Assembly (NCBI RefSeq): GCF_023973825.1
Contig: NC_090122.1
Span: 1,473,630-1,537,629 of the forward strand
Origin: Plasmodium brasilianum
Lineage: Eukaryota > Apicomplexa > Aconoidasida > Haemosporida > Plasmodiidae
Direction of reading: 5' to 3'
DNA: 64,000 nt
Positions 53,401 through 63,765 of the stretch are shown here, one piece after another (position 1 is the first letter of the stretch; each line of letters opens with the position of its first letter). The translations under genes were made by a program, and so were the position numbers. Under the pieces are notes generated by a model. It was not told the DNA's origin and made no database searches. It was given only the letters and a program-made list of their open reading frames with translations.

Positions 53401-53793
53401 TCTATCTTCTATTGGGGTATTCGATGCAAATTGCATCATACTAATTTTCTCATTATTATGTAAAAAAAAATCATTTTGATATTCCTCCAAATTTTCATAT
53501 TTCAACTGATAACTAAATGAAGAAAAATAGTTCTCCCTGATATCATTATCATCAACATGTTCGTTACCTGTGCTGGTAGATCCAAGGTAATCGAAATGTT
53601 CATTATATCCTGATGATACTAATTCATTACATGAGACAGAATTACTATCAAATAATACTGCTAATACGGTAACAACTAAAAATATTAAAAAAAATTTCTT
53701 CCACAGTTTTTTTTGAACTAAATTTGAAATGCTACTTAAGATTTTCATCCTCATCTCCTTCATTTTGATATGCTTTTTCATATTTATATTCAT
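50407..53793 (-). CDS. PPM8: PP2C-type protein phosphatase with N-terminal signal anchor and large repeat domain (1128 aa)
   Basis: N-terminal hydrophobic segment FFLIFLVVTVLAVLF (about residues 34-48) after a basic stretch suggests a signal anchor or signal peptide. An Asn/Thr-rich region (about 235-345) follows, then 18-residue tandem repeats rich in Thr, Glu, Gly (about 415-765), then a C-terminal PP2C domain (about 815-1128). Catalytic motifs are present: GVMDGHGG, VSNIGDSKG, RLQCTRSFGD, LMSDGVSDFLSD and DDMSVVILK near the C-terminus, so Mg/Mn-dependent Ser/Thr phosphatase activity is plausible. The metal Asp residues appear intact. The name PPM8 rests on remembered gene order, not on a comparison. 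The catalytic domain would lie on the non-cytosolic side if the N-terminal segment directs secretion. Its repeats are absent from ordinary PP2Cs. Confidence 0.92.
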   Translation of the reverse strand: MNINMKKHIKMKEMRMKILSSISNLVQKKLWKKFFLIFLVVTVLAVLFDSNSVSCNELVSSGYNEHFDYLGSTSTGNEHVDDNDIRENYFSSFSYQLKYENLEEYQNDFFLHNNEKISMMQFASNTPIEDRCFVYKLDITDNNFKPYVNPKDITDTDDMEFVKNFEKNIIENYLVPPAHVIDDIFRNATNGGTYYYGINSGVYGLPYGTEDDLIFGSPYEKVRNTENYATNSKLFDSSYETSNNTSVNKSNSTTNSTTNSTTNSTANNTANNIVDMALFDPLYGTANNTTNNKTSNIADIAQLDPLYGTSNNTAYGSSYGTASGTASGKAGGKASGKTNGTLNGALDSRVVQAVAQAVVQASDYLKGMKEKTVDKEINKHYDQGKEEGKYSKGVDESMKESDQTKNSWVTQTNEGTVSGEAIAGTSGTLTSENKEGEEATTTWETKTSENNGEPTNTWETKISENTQVGEAVTDMLETKESENKQEGEKIEGMSETEASENVEWGDKIVDRSETQTSENIKGGEAATDTWGTSTNESTQGGEVATDTWDTSTNESTKGGEAATDTWDTSTNESTKGGEAATDTWDTSTNESTQGGEVATDAWSTSTNESTEGGEKIEGTLESQANENAGEGEVATDTWDTSTNESTEGGEKIEGTLESQANENAGEGEVATNIGDTSTNESTQGGETATDTWGTSTNESTEGGEKIEGTLETQENENAGEGEVATNIGEMQVNENVGEGEAATDTWETRGNEGTGGEGNVSMLQLDMDKDTKNGSSNASTSGTFQEEYMKKEKDHSSIHLEKESIFNDKNNFGNGGFIFAGVMDGHGGHIISDTAKRWLGFYIKKQLLQKLRKSNNNVLSPSDIVLSLEEAHVLLDKDILKSAEDFFFDSNVRFTRTGSCSLTVLIDKENYYVSNIGDSKGLLITKDKVVKLNNIHNASELSERIRLTLEHPNEDDVIMCKKHRKIGNTKVSQVINLTKDHLDFLHNDVGRCYVKGRLQCTRSFGDFYLKHKIFAFDFKKNRFVVNEPHSFSYITAFPEVIKIKRNPDDEYIVLMSDGVSDFLSDYELYDTIKQNEFSVEKASKEIIRRVLKKCAVHAGLSIKNIVNMPRDRRRKFFDDMSVVILKLK
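51500..52570 (-). repeat. 54-bp coding minisatellite in the PP2C gene
   Basis: About sixteen units of about 18 codons (core TSTNESTKGGEAATDTWD), some grouped with an ANENAGEGEVATDT variant into 36-codon higher-order units. Central units are nearly identical, while those at the 5' end are degenerate. This repeat creates the long antisense frame at 51479-52588. Confidence 0.95.
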
Positions 53794-53822
53794 CTTTATT
53801 TTTCCTTTACTACCATTATTCA

Positions 53823-53864
<42 letters not shown>

Positions 53865-54723
53865 GTTTATTTTTTTTCCCCTTCTAATATCTAATTTTAT
53901 ATTAAAATACACACAAAAGAAATTTTTTTTTTTTTTTTAATATTATTCTTTAAAATAAAAGTTCTATCTAAATACTACCACATTATAAGATAGTTATTGG
54001 GGCGAAAATATATTTTTAAAAAACAAAAAATTAAATAAAAATGAAAAAAAATGACATAAAAGTTAAAGGAAAATTACCACAAAGTTGAAGCAAATAAACA
54101 CGAATATGCACAAATCAATAAAACGTAAAATTATACACGTACATATTTATATTTATATTTATATATATATATATATATGCAAGCAAACACACGTACATAC
54201 ATAAACATATGCATGCATACGTAATCCAAAACATAGAGCAACAGTAGTAAAAGATGTTTTAACTTTTCATACCACATATAAGTACACATTAAATTTTACA
54301 CCATTTTTTTTTTTTTTTTTTGTACTAGAAATATTGCATGCCATAAGTATCGATATGCAGTACAAAAATATAACAAAAATCATAGAAATAAAGTTATCAC
54401 TGCTTCACACACATTCATGCAAGGGATAAAAAAGAAAAGAAATTACAATGATGATGATAATAAAACGACAAAAAAAAAGGAAAAAAAAAAAAAATCATAA
54501 AAAAATAAACAAATAAAAAACTAAACAAATAAAAAACTAAACAAATAAAAAAATAAACAAAATAAATTAAAACATAATAAAATAAAATACGATGAAGTAA
54601 AATAGAATAAAATAAAATAAATACGTGTTTTAAAAATAATGCTTTTTTTTTTTTTTTTTTTAATAATATATTTTTAATTATTACGAGAAACATTTAATAG
54701 TTTTTAAAAATTAATGAATGGGA
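53794..54723. other. Intergenic region upstream of the PP2C gene
   Basis: It contains (AT)n at 53831-53858, poly-T at 53922-53938, TATATT repeats, and an AAACAAATAAAAAACT repeat at 54505-54560. Presumed promoter of the PP2C gene. No gene is seen. Confidence 0.6.
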
Positions 54724-55199
54724 TTACAAAAAGTTGAAGTAATTTTTTATTAAATATGTAACAGTTTTCAAACATCCTTTTTTCATTTCAAGTTTAAGAT
54801 GTTTATATAATATTCGGCAAAAATGAAAAAAAATAGAACTTCGGATTTTAATGGGGTTGATTAAATGTCGATTTGCTAGTAATCTAAAAATACAATTATA
54901 CGTACATGCATTTTTTGTAAGTTCATATACATACATACATACTTACATACATACATACTTACATACAAACTTACATACATATATATATGTATTTATACAT
55001 AGATTATTATTTAAAGCATAACAGTTTTTTATATATATATTATACTATATACGTGCATATTTTTTTCTCCTTTTATTTTTCAATTTTTAAAATATGAACA
55101 ACAAAAAAAAATATATATACATATATATATTATATGTATATATATACATATATATACATAATATATATAACTAAACGGCAATTAGTAGTACAATGCCAT
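54724..55199 (-). CDS. Candidate two-exon microprotein (55 aa)
   Basis: Exon 2, 54883-54724, follows the good acceptor ATTGTATTTTTAG and stays open to TAA. It reads LLANRHLINPIKIRSSIFF and continues basic and aromatic. The best start is an 8-nt exon at 55199-55192 (ATGGCATT|GTACTA), which fits in phase, but such a short first exon is weak evidence. The product would be basic with Cys and several aromatic residues, perhaps organellar. No family is recognised. Confidence 0.28.
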
Positions 55200-55905
55200 G
55201 CAAAATTTAACAATTTAAAAGGTATAACTCTTCAGATAAAATTTGTATCTATGTAAAATACATAATAATATGTATCCATTTTTTTATAATTCATTGCATT
55301 AAAAAAAATATATATATAATAAACATGCCGATGTTATTGTGCTGCCTGCATACGTATATATACTTATAAATGGAAATAATGCCAACATAAGGTTGTGAAG
55401 AATAACTAGGACATATCAAAGAAGCATAATTCGTTTTACATAACTTCTGGAAATAAAGAGAAAAAAAAAAAAAAAAAATTATGAACAGTTAATAATTTAT
55501 AATAAAAATATTATTATAAAATAAGTCACTCCAACTAATAAAAATTATGAAAAAAAAGGAAAACTTGTTTTCTTTTTTTTACCAAGCTTTTATTTGGTTT
55601 AAAAAAAATTATATCTTATATACATATTTAAATGTATAATTGTACATTTGAACTAGCGTGTTATCTTTCAAAATTGAAACATTAATATATGGTAAATACA
55701 TTCTTGCCGTATGGTAATAACAATAAAAAAAAAATTCAAGAATATTAAAGTAAATATTTTATCATTTTAATTATTAAGATAAATTACGAAAATTCATAAA
55801 ATTCAATTCGGATAATTCCCTATTTTTTTTCAATAAAAATGAGGTTCTATTTCATCGAAAATTGGTACAGTATGTGGGGTTAATGAACATTTATATGAAT
55901 GTGCT

Positions 55906-55936
<31 letters not shown>

Positions 55937-56222
55937 ATATTTATTTATTTATGAATACATTCTTATATTTGAAGTTTCTTATTTTTATTAAAATTTCAAC
56001 TTATATTTAAAGAAACGTTAAGCCAATAAATATCGTCGTTATTAATTTATTATTATCACCTTTTAAATACATGTACAAAATTTAAAGTATGTTACACTAG
56101 GTACTCCAGCAAGAGGGAAATTTATACCAATTTGTACTAATTTATCCTAATATATGCCAATTTTTTTTTTTTTTTTTTTTGTTGTTTCCATTTTTCATTC
56201 GCATTGCTAAATACGTTTTTAA
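55200..56222. other. Intergenic region downstream of the RCC1 gene
   Basis: AT-rich sequence with (AT)n at 55905-55930, poly-A/T and no open frame of note. It serves as the 3' flank of the RCC1-like gene. Confidence 0.6.
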
Positions 56223-59217
56223 TTACAAGTTTTTCCTAGAGGAGGTATTTTTGTTTTCATTCCTTAAGAGATTTAATTCGTTTAAGAGCTTACCTAATAA
56301 ATGTCCATAAACTATGTTTATTTTTTTTTGCTTTTTTAGCTCATTTAACAGAATAATATTTAAATTAATGTATTTATTTTCTGAAATAGAATGATGAAAA
56401 TTTTTTCCCATAATACCTAAAACATCACATTTGGATATTAGTTCACTATCAATATTTAAATAATCTATATAATTAGTATTATTATTTGTAGAATGGTTAA
56501 TTTGTTTTTGCAAAAATTCGTAATCTATAGAGACATCTTCTACATTTATCATATCTAAGTTGATATAATTTATATTATTTATAATATATTCTATATTATT
56601 TACATTGTTCAGATCTTTTTTATTATTTTGAGTAATAAGTTCTATTGGGGTATTCCCAAGGTTATGAAATTTATATTTATTGCTTTTCTTCTTATCATCC
56701 CCTTTTTTTTCGGCATATATGGAATTATCAGATGTGGTGTTACTTTCCATACCTTTTTTAGAATCATTAGTATATGAACTGTGTTTTTTTAATTTATTTA
56801 TATTCTTTCCAAATTTATCAATTGATCTCAAAACATTTCTGCCATTATCTACTTTAAGAGAAGGTAAGTTGGCGTGTCTTTCATGTTTTAATTGTATTTT
56901 ATCAAATTCGAAACCGTGTCCATCATTCCGGAACTCATTGTTAGTAAATGAATTTCCCGTCTCGCTTACAATAAATGCATTCCCCCTCAATTCACAGCCA
57001 ATAAATGTATTTTCCATTACATCATATCGTTTGTCCTTCCTTACTTCTTCATCTTCCTCATTTTCTATTTTTTCCTTTCGTTGTTCCATTCTTTTTTCTC
57101 CTTCTCTTTTCTCCTCATTTGTTAAGCATAAGTCATCTCCTACATCTCCATTTTCATTACCCTCCTGCGTTTTATTACATAATACCCCTAGTGAGGTGAT
57201 CCCTTCATCTTGTTCATCCCATTCATCGATAATTACATCTGTGCCTATATTATTTAAAATGTTTGGATTATTGTTATAATTATTATTATAAAGAGGTGCA
57301 CATTTGCTAGTTTCAACACAATTTTTTTTTTCCTGCATTACAGTTAAATGTGTTAATTCATTTTTATCTAAAAATATTATTGTTTCCTTTTTTGCCTTGT
57401 CAATAGTGGCATTATTTATTTGCGCTAAATTACATTTCTCATTATGGTTAATTTTTTTAAAATCATTTTTTGTCTTAATTTCTTTATTAATACTAATATA
57501 AGCATATATATAGTTAAAACCATTTCCTATAAAATTATATTGAATGTAGTTAACATTTGATTTAAGACCAGATAATAACTTTGTCAGTATTAACTTATTC
57601 ATATATTGAACTCTTTTGGAAGAATCAAGTAAAAATAAATTATTATCCTCAGTCAATATAATAATATTATCTTCATTACAGGAAAATTCTTTAATTCGAA
57701 AATTAGATAAGTTCATATTTTTTATTCCATCGATATTATTTCCCCAAACATAAAAAATATTATTTTTTGTTAAACAAGCTGAATATAATTTTCCTAGAGA
57801 TACTTTTATAATTATATCATTTATAAATTTTAATTTTTTTATTTTATAACTTGATTTTTTATTATTTATGCCTAAATCCCCACTTTTGTTATATCCCCAT
57901 GTGTATAATCTTCCCTGCTTTGTTAATAACGCATTGTGGTTGTAACTAGAATATATACTCTTTACTTTTAACTTTTTTTTTATCTCAATCTTCTTGGGGA
58001 AATAAACATTTTCTTCCTTTTTAAAGCCAAGTTTTCCACGTGCGCCTGACCCGCAGGCGTAGATGCTAAAATTTATGTTACTCGTTGGACTTGATTTGGC
58101 CTTAGAACTTGTTTTCTCGTTTGAACTTATTTTCATCTTTGAATTTATTTCCTCATTTGATGTTGTTTTGTTCTTTTGGTCATTTGCTTCTTCTTCATCA
58201 TTGTCATCTAAGTCTTCTTCTTCCTCCTCTTCCTCCTCCTCGTCTTCTACTTCTGCTTTTACTTCAGCTTCTCCCTCTTCTTCGTCCTCCGCCTTCTCTT
58301 CTTCTTCCTCCTCTTCTTCCTCCTCTTCCTCCTCCTCGTCTTCCATTTCCACCTCCATCCGGACCCTCTCTGGATTATTTTCATTCCCTGAACCTAGAAC
58401 ACCCTTTTCAATGAGTTCCCATTTAAGGGTGCTGCTTATATCATCGTTAATGTTTATATCAAATTCGTGTAAGCAGTTTGTGCGTAGTTTTTTTTTTTCT
58501 TTTGTAATGCCTGAATTACGATAATCTGGGCCATCCTTTTTTACTTTTGCATCATTGGAGTAAGTGTTAACATTAATGTCTTCATATTCGGTTAAAAAAA
58601 TAGAATGATTTTTTCCACAAGCGATATCAATAACTTTTTCATTAAAAAAAATGAGTAAAGGGGTACTAATTTCTTCTGTATTATTTCCTATGCCTAATTG
58701 ACCATATTGATTATTTCCCCATACAAAAATATTGTGGTTATACAACAAGGCAATTACATGTTCATGTCCACAGGATATTTTTCGTATTTTTTGTTTAGAC
58801 ATTATAGGATTGATTGTTAATTTATTTCTATTCACCTTATCTCCTAAACCTAATTGACCGCAATTGTTTAACCCAACTATTTCGAAATCGTCATTTTCGT
58901 AAATTATTATTATGTTATTCGGACCGCTGTATATATTCTTAATGCGTACAGAATTTCTTATGTTTAGCAAACAAAACTCCTTTTTGCTGTCTATTAAATA
59001 TTCCTATAAAAATGGTACAACCGAAAAAGTGCCAAATGTGAGAGCATACATGTGAACGCGTACATGTTAAGGCATACATGCGAAGATATACACGTGTGAA
59101 CTGATACGCGCAAGTACGCATGCAGAAGGTGATATGTATAAGCGCGCATACAACACATACGAATTGGAGTATTGGTTCATGTCCATACAAGAATGCCTCA
59201 CAAAATTTGGAATATAT
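56223..59217 (-). CDS. RCC1-repeat (beta-propeller) protein with acidic insert
   Basis: The main exon, 59003-56223, is open without an ATG at its left end (GAATATTTAATAGAC after an AG), so an upstream exon is needed. A 57-nt exon at 59217-59161 (IYSKFCEAFLYGHEPILQF, donor GTATGTG) joins in phase 0, but the start codon remains unplaced. RCC1-type blades are clear: NNCGQLGLGDKVNRNK, GHEHVIALL with WGNNQYGQLGIGNN, GKNHSIFL, GSGARGKLGFK, YNHNALLTKQGRLYTWGYNK and GDLGINN. An acidic Glu/Asp insert (about residues 205-260 of the main frame) and Asn-rich C-terminal half follow. RCC1 domains bind small GTPases, chromatin or membranes; which role applies here is unknown. About five blades are visible rather than seven. 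Confidence 0.85.
58195..58348 (-). repeat. GAA/GAG (Glu-rich) low-complexity tract in the RCC1 gene
   Basis: A purine-rich stretch encodes two poly-Glu runs separated by a short Ala/Glu/Val-Lys spacer. It sits between two propeller parts and probably loops out. Confidence 0.9.
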
Positions 59218-61010
59218 CTCAATAGATGTTTATTTTATAAAGTGCAAATATGTACAGGCAAATGTATGAAATTATAAAGCTATGGGTACATATATACATA
59301 TATATATGAATATGTTCTCATCCAATTGAATTCACTGCAATTTCACCACTACAAAATGTATTTTTTATTATAAAAGAAAATTTGAATTTTTTAATAGTTT
59401 CTTCTTAAACTAGTAAAAATAAAAATGGGATGTCTATTTTGAATTACAATTGAGAATGATAATTAGGACTTGTTCATTTTTATATTAATTTTACAGCATA
59501 AAATGTGTTTTGATTTATTGTTATGGTTACTCTTTTCAGTTGTCTATCTTGAACTGTACATTTAGCATATTTCATTTTGTATATTTCATTCTGCATTTTT
59601 CATTTCGCATATTTCATTTTGCATTTTTCATTTCGCATATTTCATTTCGCATTTTTCATTTCGCACTTTTCATTTCGCATTTTTCATTTCGCATTTTTCA
59701 TTTCGCATTTTTCATTTTGCATTTTCATATTTTTTCTTTTCTTTTTTTTAATACTATACATTTGTTCCATGAACAATAAGCCGACTTTTTCCGTTTCCTT
59801 GTCCCATATTCGTGAAAAGGATATATATTGAATTTTCAATAAAAAAATATGAACGTTCAGGTAACTGTTGTTTTATATTACTTGTTCATGCGGTTTTACA
59901 CAATACTTATAAAACGTTTGCACATGTGTTTATGCAAATTCCATTTTATTATATGCCCCTAATGAGTGTAATATTAATAATGTTTTGTATTTTATTCGGC
60001 CTCCTTACAAGTGCAGATAAAAAACAAAAGAAAAAAAAAATATATGAGTATGAATACAAATAAGAATATGAATAAGAACACAAATACAAATGCGAATACC
60101 AACACCAATACCAATACGAGTTTAAATTATGTGCATTCCTCTTTTCTGTTAATTACAGCTTTGAACACTTAGTATTGTATTATTTCCATAACCTTTCAAA
60201 TTTCCTGTATTTATTTATCATTTTCCATATTTGATGTTCACAATTTTTTTGGGTTAACGCAATCTGTAGGTACATATAAAAAAATATCAAAGAGAACGGT
60301 GTATTGAAAATAGCATTTTTTTTTTTTTTTTTTATCAATTTCTTTTTATATGCATCCACATACTTTTATATTATACCATATGAATACTACAGTTTCAATA
60401 GGATTTAAAAGTTTTAAAATATTGTAATACTTTTAAAGTAGTTGATATTTTTAATAAACATAAGTTTTCCATAAAATGCCAGAGTATTAAAAAATTAAAT
60501 AAAAATAAAAACATCAAATAGTTTGTTAATAATACATAAGCACATATTTAATTGTAATTTATTTTTATATTTGACAAATAAAATCAAAGGGCGATGGAAA
60601 TTCTGTTCTGTATAAATATAATCAGGAAGAACACTATAAATAGTTAATTAGGGTACAAAATTTATATAAGGCATATATCTGTAGCAAAAAGATATTTGTG
60701 TGTGCAACTATATAGAAATTTTTTTTTTTTTTTACAAAATTTGAACAACATATGGACGGGAAAAAAATGCAGATATAAAAAATGATATTAGTTAAGAATA
60801 AAGGTAACAAATGGAAAAGAAAAATGTATGTACGAAGTGGACGTAAAAAATGATGATAACAAATAAACGTAACACATAGATGATTGGAAATTCAAAATTG
60901 GGATGGCACAATTAAAATGGCAAAATAGTAAAAAGGTAATATGACAAAATTACAAAGCGGTAAATATGCGGATTGCAGAATCCTATGCACGTGCAGAACT
61001 CCTTAACGGT
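59218..61010. other. Intergenic region, RCC1 5' side to the membrane protein 3' end
   Basis: It contains the 59572-59730 repeat, AATACAAAT-type repeats at 60050-60120, poly-T at 60317-60335 and 60719-60733. The first exon of the RCC1-like gene is probably in its left part. I could not locate it. Confidence 0.5.
59572..59730. repeat. 13-14-bp tandem repeat (tttcatttcgcat)
   Basis: Ten to eleven copies with tttcattttgcat and tttcatttcgcac variants. Frames across it encode Phe/His/Ile-rich artefact ORFs (59510-59831). Confidence 0.9.
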
Positions 61011-62240
61011 TTAGAGGACATATTTCTTCGAAAAAACCATGTACGCTGAAAGCGCCAAATCCATAAGAAAGGTTAGAAGACCAGTAAAATTATTGGCTAA
61101 ATAAATATAAAGGAAAATGTTTAAATTACAAAACCAAGTTGTTTCTACGTTATTTGAAGGTACAATCGTTGTAGTTGAAACTTTGACTTGCTCACTCTCA
61201 TTAATTTTCAAATATTCTTCATATGAACAAAAAAATTTACTTGCTTCATATAGATAACTAGAGAACATCACTTGGCTTACAATAAAAACTAAGGTGCATG
61301 CATTGGTTAAGATACCAACTAAAAGGGCAAATTTGTATGTTTTTAAAATAGCATACAAATCGTAATAACTCAGTATAGAAAATACAACTGCAGATATAAT
61401 TGTACTTACTAATAATAATTGGAAATAATAATTCTTTTGTTTTTGTGTGGCGTATATAATAATCTTTACTGTTTCACTAAGGTTTTCTAAATTAAGTACA
61501 TTATATTCTGACAATATTTTCTTAAAAAAATTTCGGTTTTTTAAATATATATAAAAAAGAGATAAATATATATATCCTGTAAATAACTTCAAATAGAATA
61601 AAAAAAATTTTTTTCTGAAATTTCCGTCTGTGCGAATATATAAAACAAAAAATTCTATTAATGATAAAAAGAAAAAAAATGATAGGAATATATATGCAAA
61701 ATTATGCATCACACATAAATTATTTCCTACAGTTGTAAATACATTCGTAATATTATCGTCATTATAATCTTTAAACCAATAAGCATATTCTTTTATATTA
61801 CAATAAAATATTTTATTTTCAAGGTTTTGCATAAACATTACAGATATAAATAATAGTTGTAAATGTAAATTTACCGGTTGTATATATTTCTTATAATTAA
61901 TTAATTTTATACATAACATATTTATTCCAAATGTACATAACATATTAATCAAGTTTAAACAAATTAAAAAGGATCCACAAGTAATATTTATAATATTATA
62001 TGCTCTGTAATAATTACCAAATATTTTATTATTTTTTAAAATGTTGGCTTTCTCCTCAAATATATTATATGCTTTACTTTGCTCTTGTCCAAATAACATA
62101 AGCTTTCCTGGTATCAAGCTAAATAGTACAATATATGTTGCTACACTGATTATCGACAACACCCTAACCCCTAAGATAACACACTTGGACTTCTTACCTT
62201 CTTTAGTTGTGTGTACTTGTATCATTGTTACTCCCTTCAT
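61011..62240 (-). CDS. Polytopic integral membrane protein, about 8 TM segments (409 aa), function unknown
   Basis: A single intact frame starting MKGVTMIQVHTTKEGKKSK. Predicted hydrophobic segments lie at about residues 25-46, 85-110, 122-138, 170-200, 212-234, 270-298, 302-330 and 367-402. Loops are short except 138-168 and 330-367, where the latter holds a Glu/Ser/Thr-rich stretch. Several Asn and Cys residues lie in or near membrane segments. The basic N-terminus before TM1 suggests a cytosolic N-terminus. There is no transporter signature I can name. It has normal complexity with no Asn runs, unlike most neighbours, which hints at conservation. Confidence 0.85.
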   Translation of the reverse strand: MKGVTMIQVHTTKEGKKSKCVILGVRVLSIISVATYIVLFSLIPGKLMLFGQEQSKAYNIFEEKANILKNNKIFGNYYRAYNIINITCGSFLICLNLINMLCTFGINMLCIKLINYKKYIQPVNLHLQLLFISVMFMQNLENKIFYCNIKEYAYWFKDYNDDNITNVFTTVGNNLCVMHNFAYIFLSFFFFLSLIEFFVLYIRTDGNFRKKFFLFYLKLFTGYIYLSLFYIYLKNRNFFKKILSEYNVLNLENLSETVKIIIYATQKQKNYYFQLLLVSTIISAVVFSILSYYDLYAILKTYKFALLVGILTNACTLVFIVSQVMFSSYLYEASKFFCSYEEYLKINESEQVKVSTTTIVPSNNVETTWFCNLNIFLYIYLANNFTGLLTFLMDLALSAYMVFSKKYVL

Positions 62241-62855
62241 TATATTATTTTTTTTTTTTTTCTTTGCCTTTATTTCAGCACACTATTGTGCCGTTTTTCT
62301 TACTTTATTGTTCCTTTATTTTGTGCTACTTTTAAAACATCAAATAATAAGAAGTCACAAAATAAATATACATAAATTTCAGTTAATCTCGGAAGACCAA
62401 AACATTCTTCACATTCTGTGAATATATTTCTTTTTTTTAAAAAAAAAAAAAAAAAAAAAAACCATAGCATAGTTTAATATATCTTAGCATATTATTTCAT
62501 ATCATAACATAACTACTTATGCTTTGCTCATTTGTAAAAAGGTTAAAAATTGTGCGTAGCACTTGTTTGCTTTATTATATTAAATTATTACAAATATCAT
62601 TCTTCCATTTGAAAATTAAAATGTAGCAAAAATGTAGCAGATATTTAACAAAAACGTAACAAAAATGTAGCAGAAATGTATCAAAAATATAACAAAATGG
62701 TATAATATTTTGGTAATATCTCTTCATAAATATTACCCTTCGTTTTTGGAAATTTTAATTTCACTATTTTCAAAAAAGTGCACTTTTCGTCTATAAATTT
62801 ATATACTTTTGTACGAAAAAAATATTTAAATATATAAATATATATATATATATAT

Positions 62856-62950
62856 GTATGTATGTATATATATATGCATGTATGTATGTATGTATGTATG
62901 TATGTATGCATGTATGTATGTATGTATGCATGTATGTATGTATATACTTT
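62856..62950. repeat. Tetranucleotide microsatellite (tgta)n with tgca interruptions
   Basis: About 22 tetranucleotide units, mostly tgta, interrupted by tgca. Non-coding, about 0.6 kb upstream of the membrane-protein gene. Confidence 0.95.
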
Positions 62951-63696
62951 TTATTCGTGTTTAAAAAAAAAAAAGAAAAAAAAATACAAGTTCGATTATG
63001 TTCCTTTGCGTTTATGTATATCCATCAAAATAAATTTTATATACGCTTTTAAAAAATGTAATAATCAGAGAGCAAATTTTGCTTAATCATATAGAGTGAA
63101 AAAATCGTGTAAATTTTTGCTTCTTATTAGGTGTGCGTGAATGACAAGCATTTGTGTGCGCAAACGTTGAACGTACGCGCGATATAACATATATATACTT
63201 ATACATGTATACATATGCATGTATACACACGCATGGTGTTAAATGAAACCTGTTTGTTTTCGTTTTGTATATTTACATTCATATTTTCGCGCAAAGCTGT
63301 TTTAAAAGGTTCTATATTTAAATAATGGGAAATGGGCACACTTAAACAATTAAAAAAAAACAGGAACAAATCATCGTATTAAAAATAAGAGCTCATTATA
63401 TTATTAAAAATTATAACAAATCATAATGTTAAAAATAAAAGAACAGCATAATGTTAAAAATGAATTCAAAGCGTGGTATTAAAAATAGTAGAGCAAAATT
63501 ATTAAAAAAGCAGGCACATTAAGATTCACGAGAAGATATTAAATGTGCACGTGCGTGTTAAGCGAATGTTTTATTTTTCACTTAAAATATATTTCGCTTG
63601 TAATGTCATTCCTCATTTGATGTTATTACTTTTTTAAAGCTATTTTTAATTTTTTTTCCTTTTTTTTTCATGAAGTACTTTTCGTGTCCAACATAC

Positions 63697-63765
63697 CAGG
63701 AAAAGGCACAAAATATACTTCATAAGAAAAAGGAAGAAATAAGAGGAACCACAAAAATAATAAAG
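63697..63765 (-). CDS. Candidate transmembrane exon of a gene running off the right edge
   Basis: A 69-nt segment flanked by TTTACAG and GTATGT, both consensus splice signals, and open in phase 0 on both sides. The 23 residues (LYYFCGSSYFFLFLMKYILC, then Leu-Phe-Leu) form a membrane-spanning helix. A possible following exon is 63289-63238 (acceptor AAAACAG, residues FARKYECKYTKRKQTGFI then stop), which needs phase 2 entry, so another exon would be required between them. On the opposite strand the same DNA has a 33-aa ATG ORF (63670-63771), so strand is not certain. Confidence 0.3.

Noticed and set aside
58063..58524. 153-aa Ser-rich plus-strand ORF
   Set aside because: Antisense shadow of the poly-Glu tract in the RCC1 gene.
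59510..59831. Two Phe/His-rich ORFs
   Set aside because: They are frames of the tttcatttcgcat tandem repeat.
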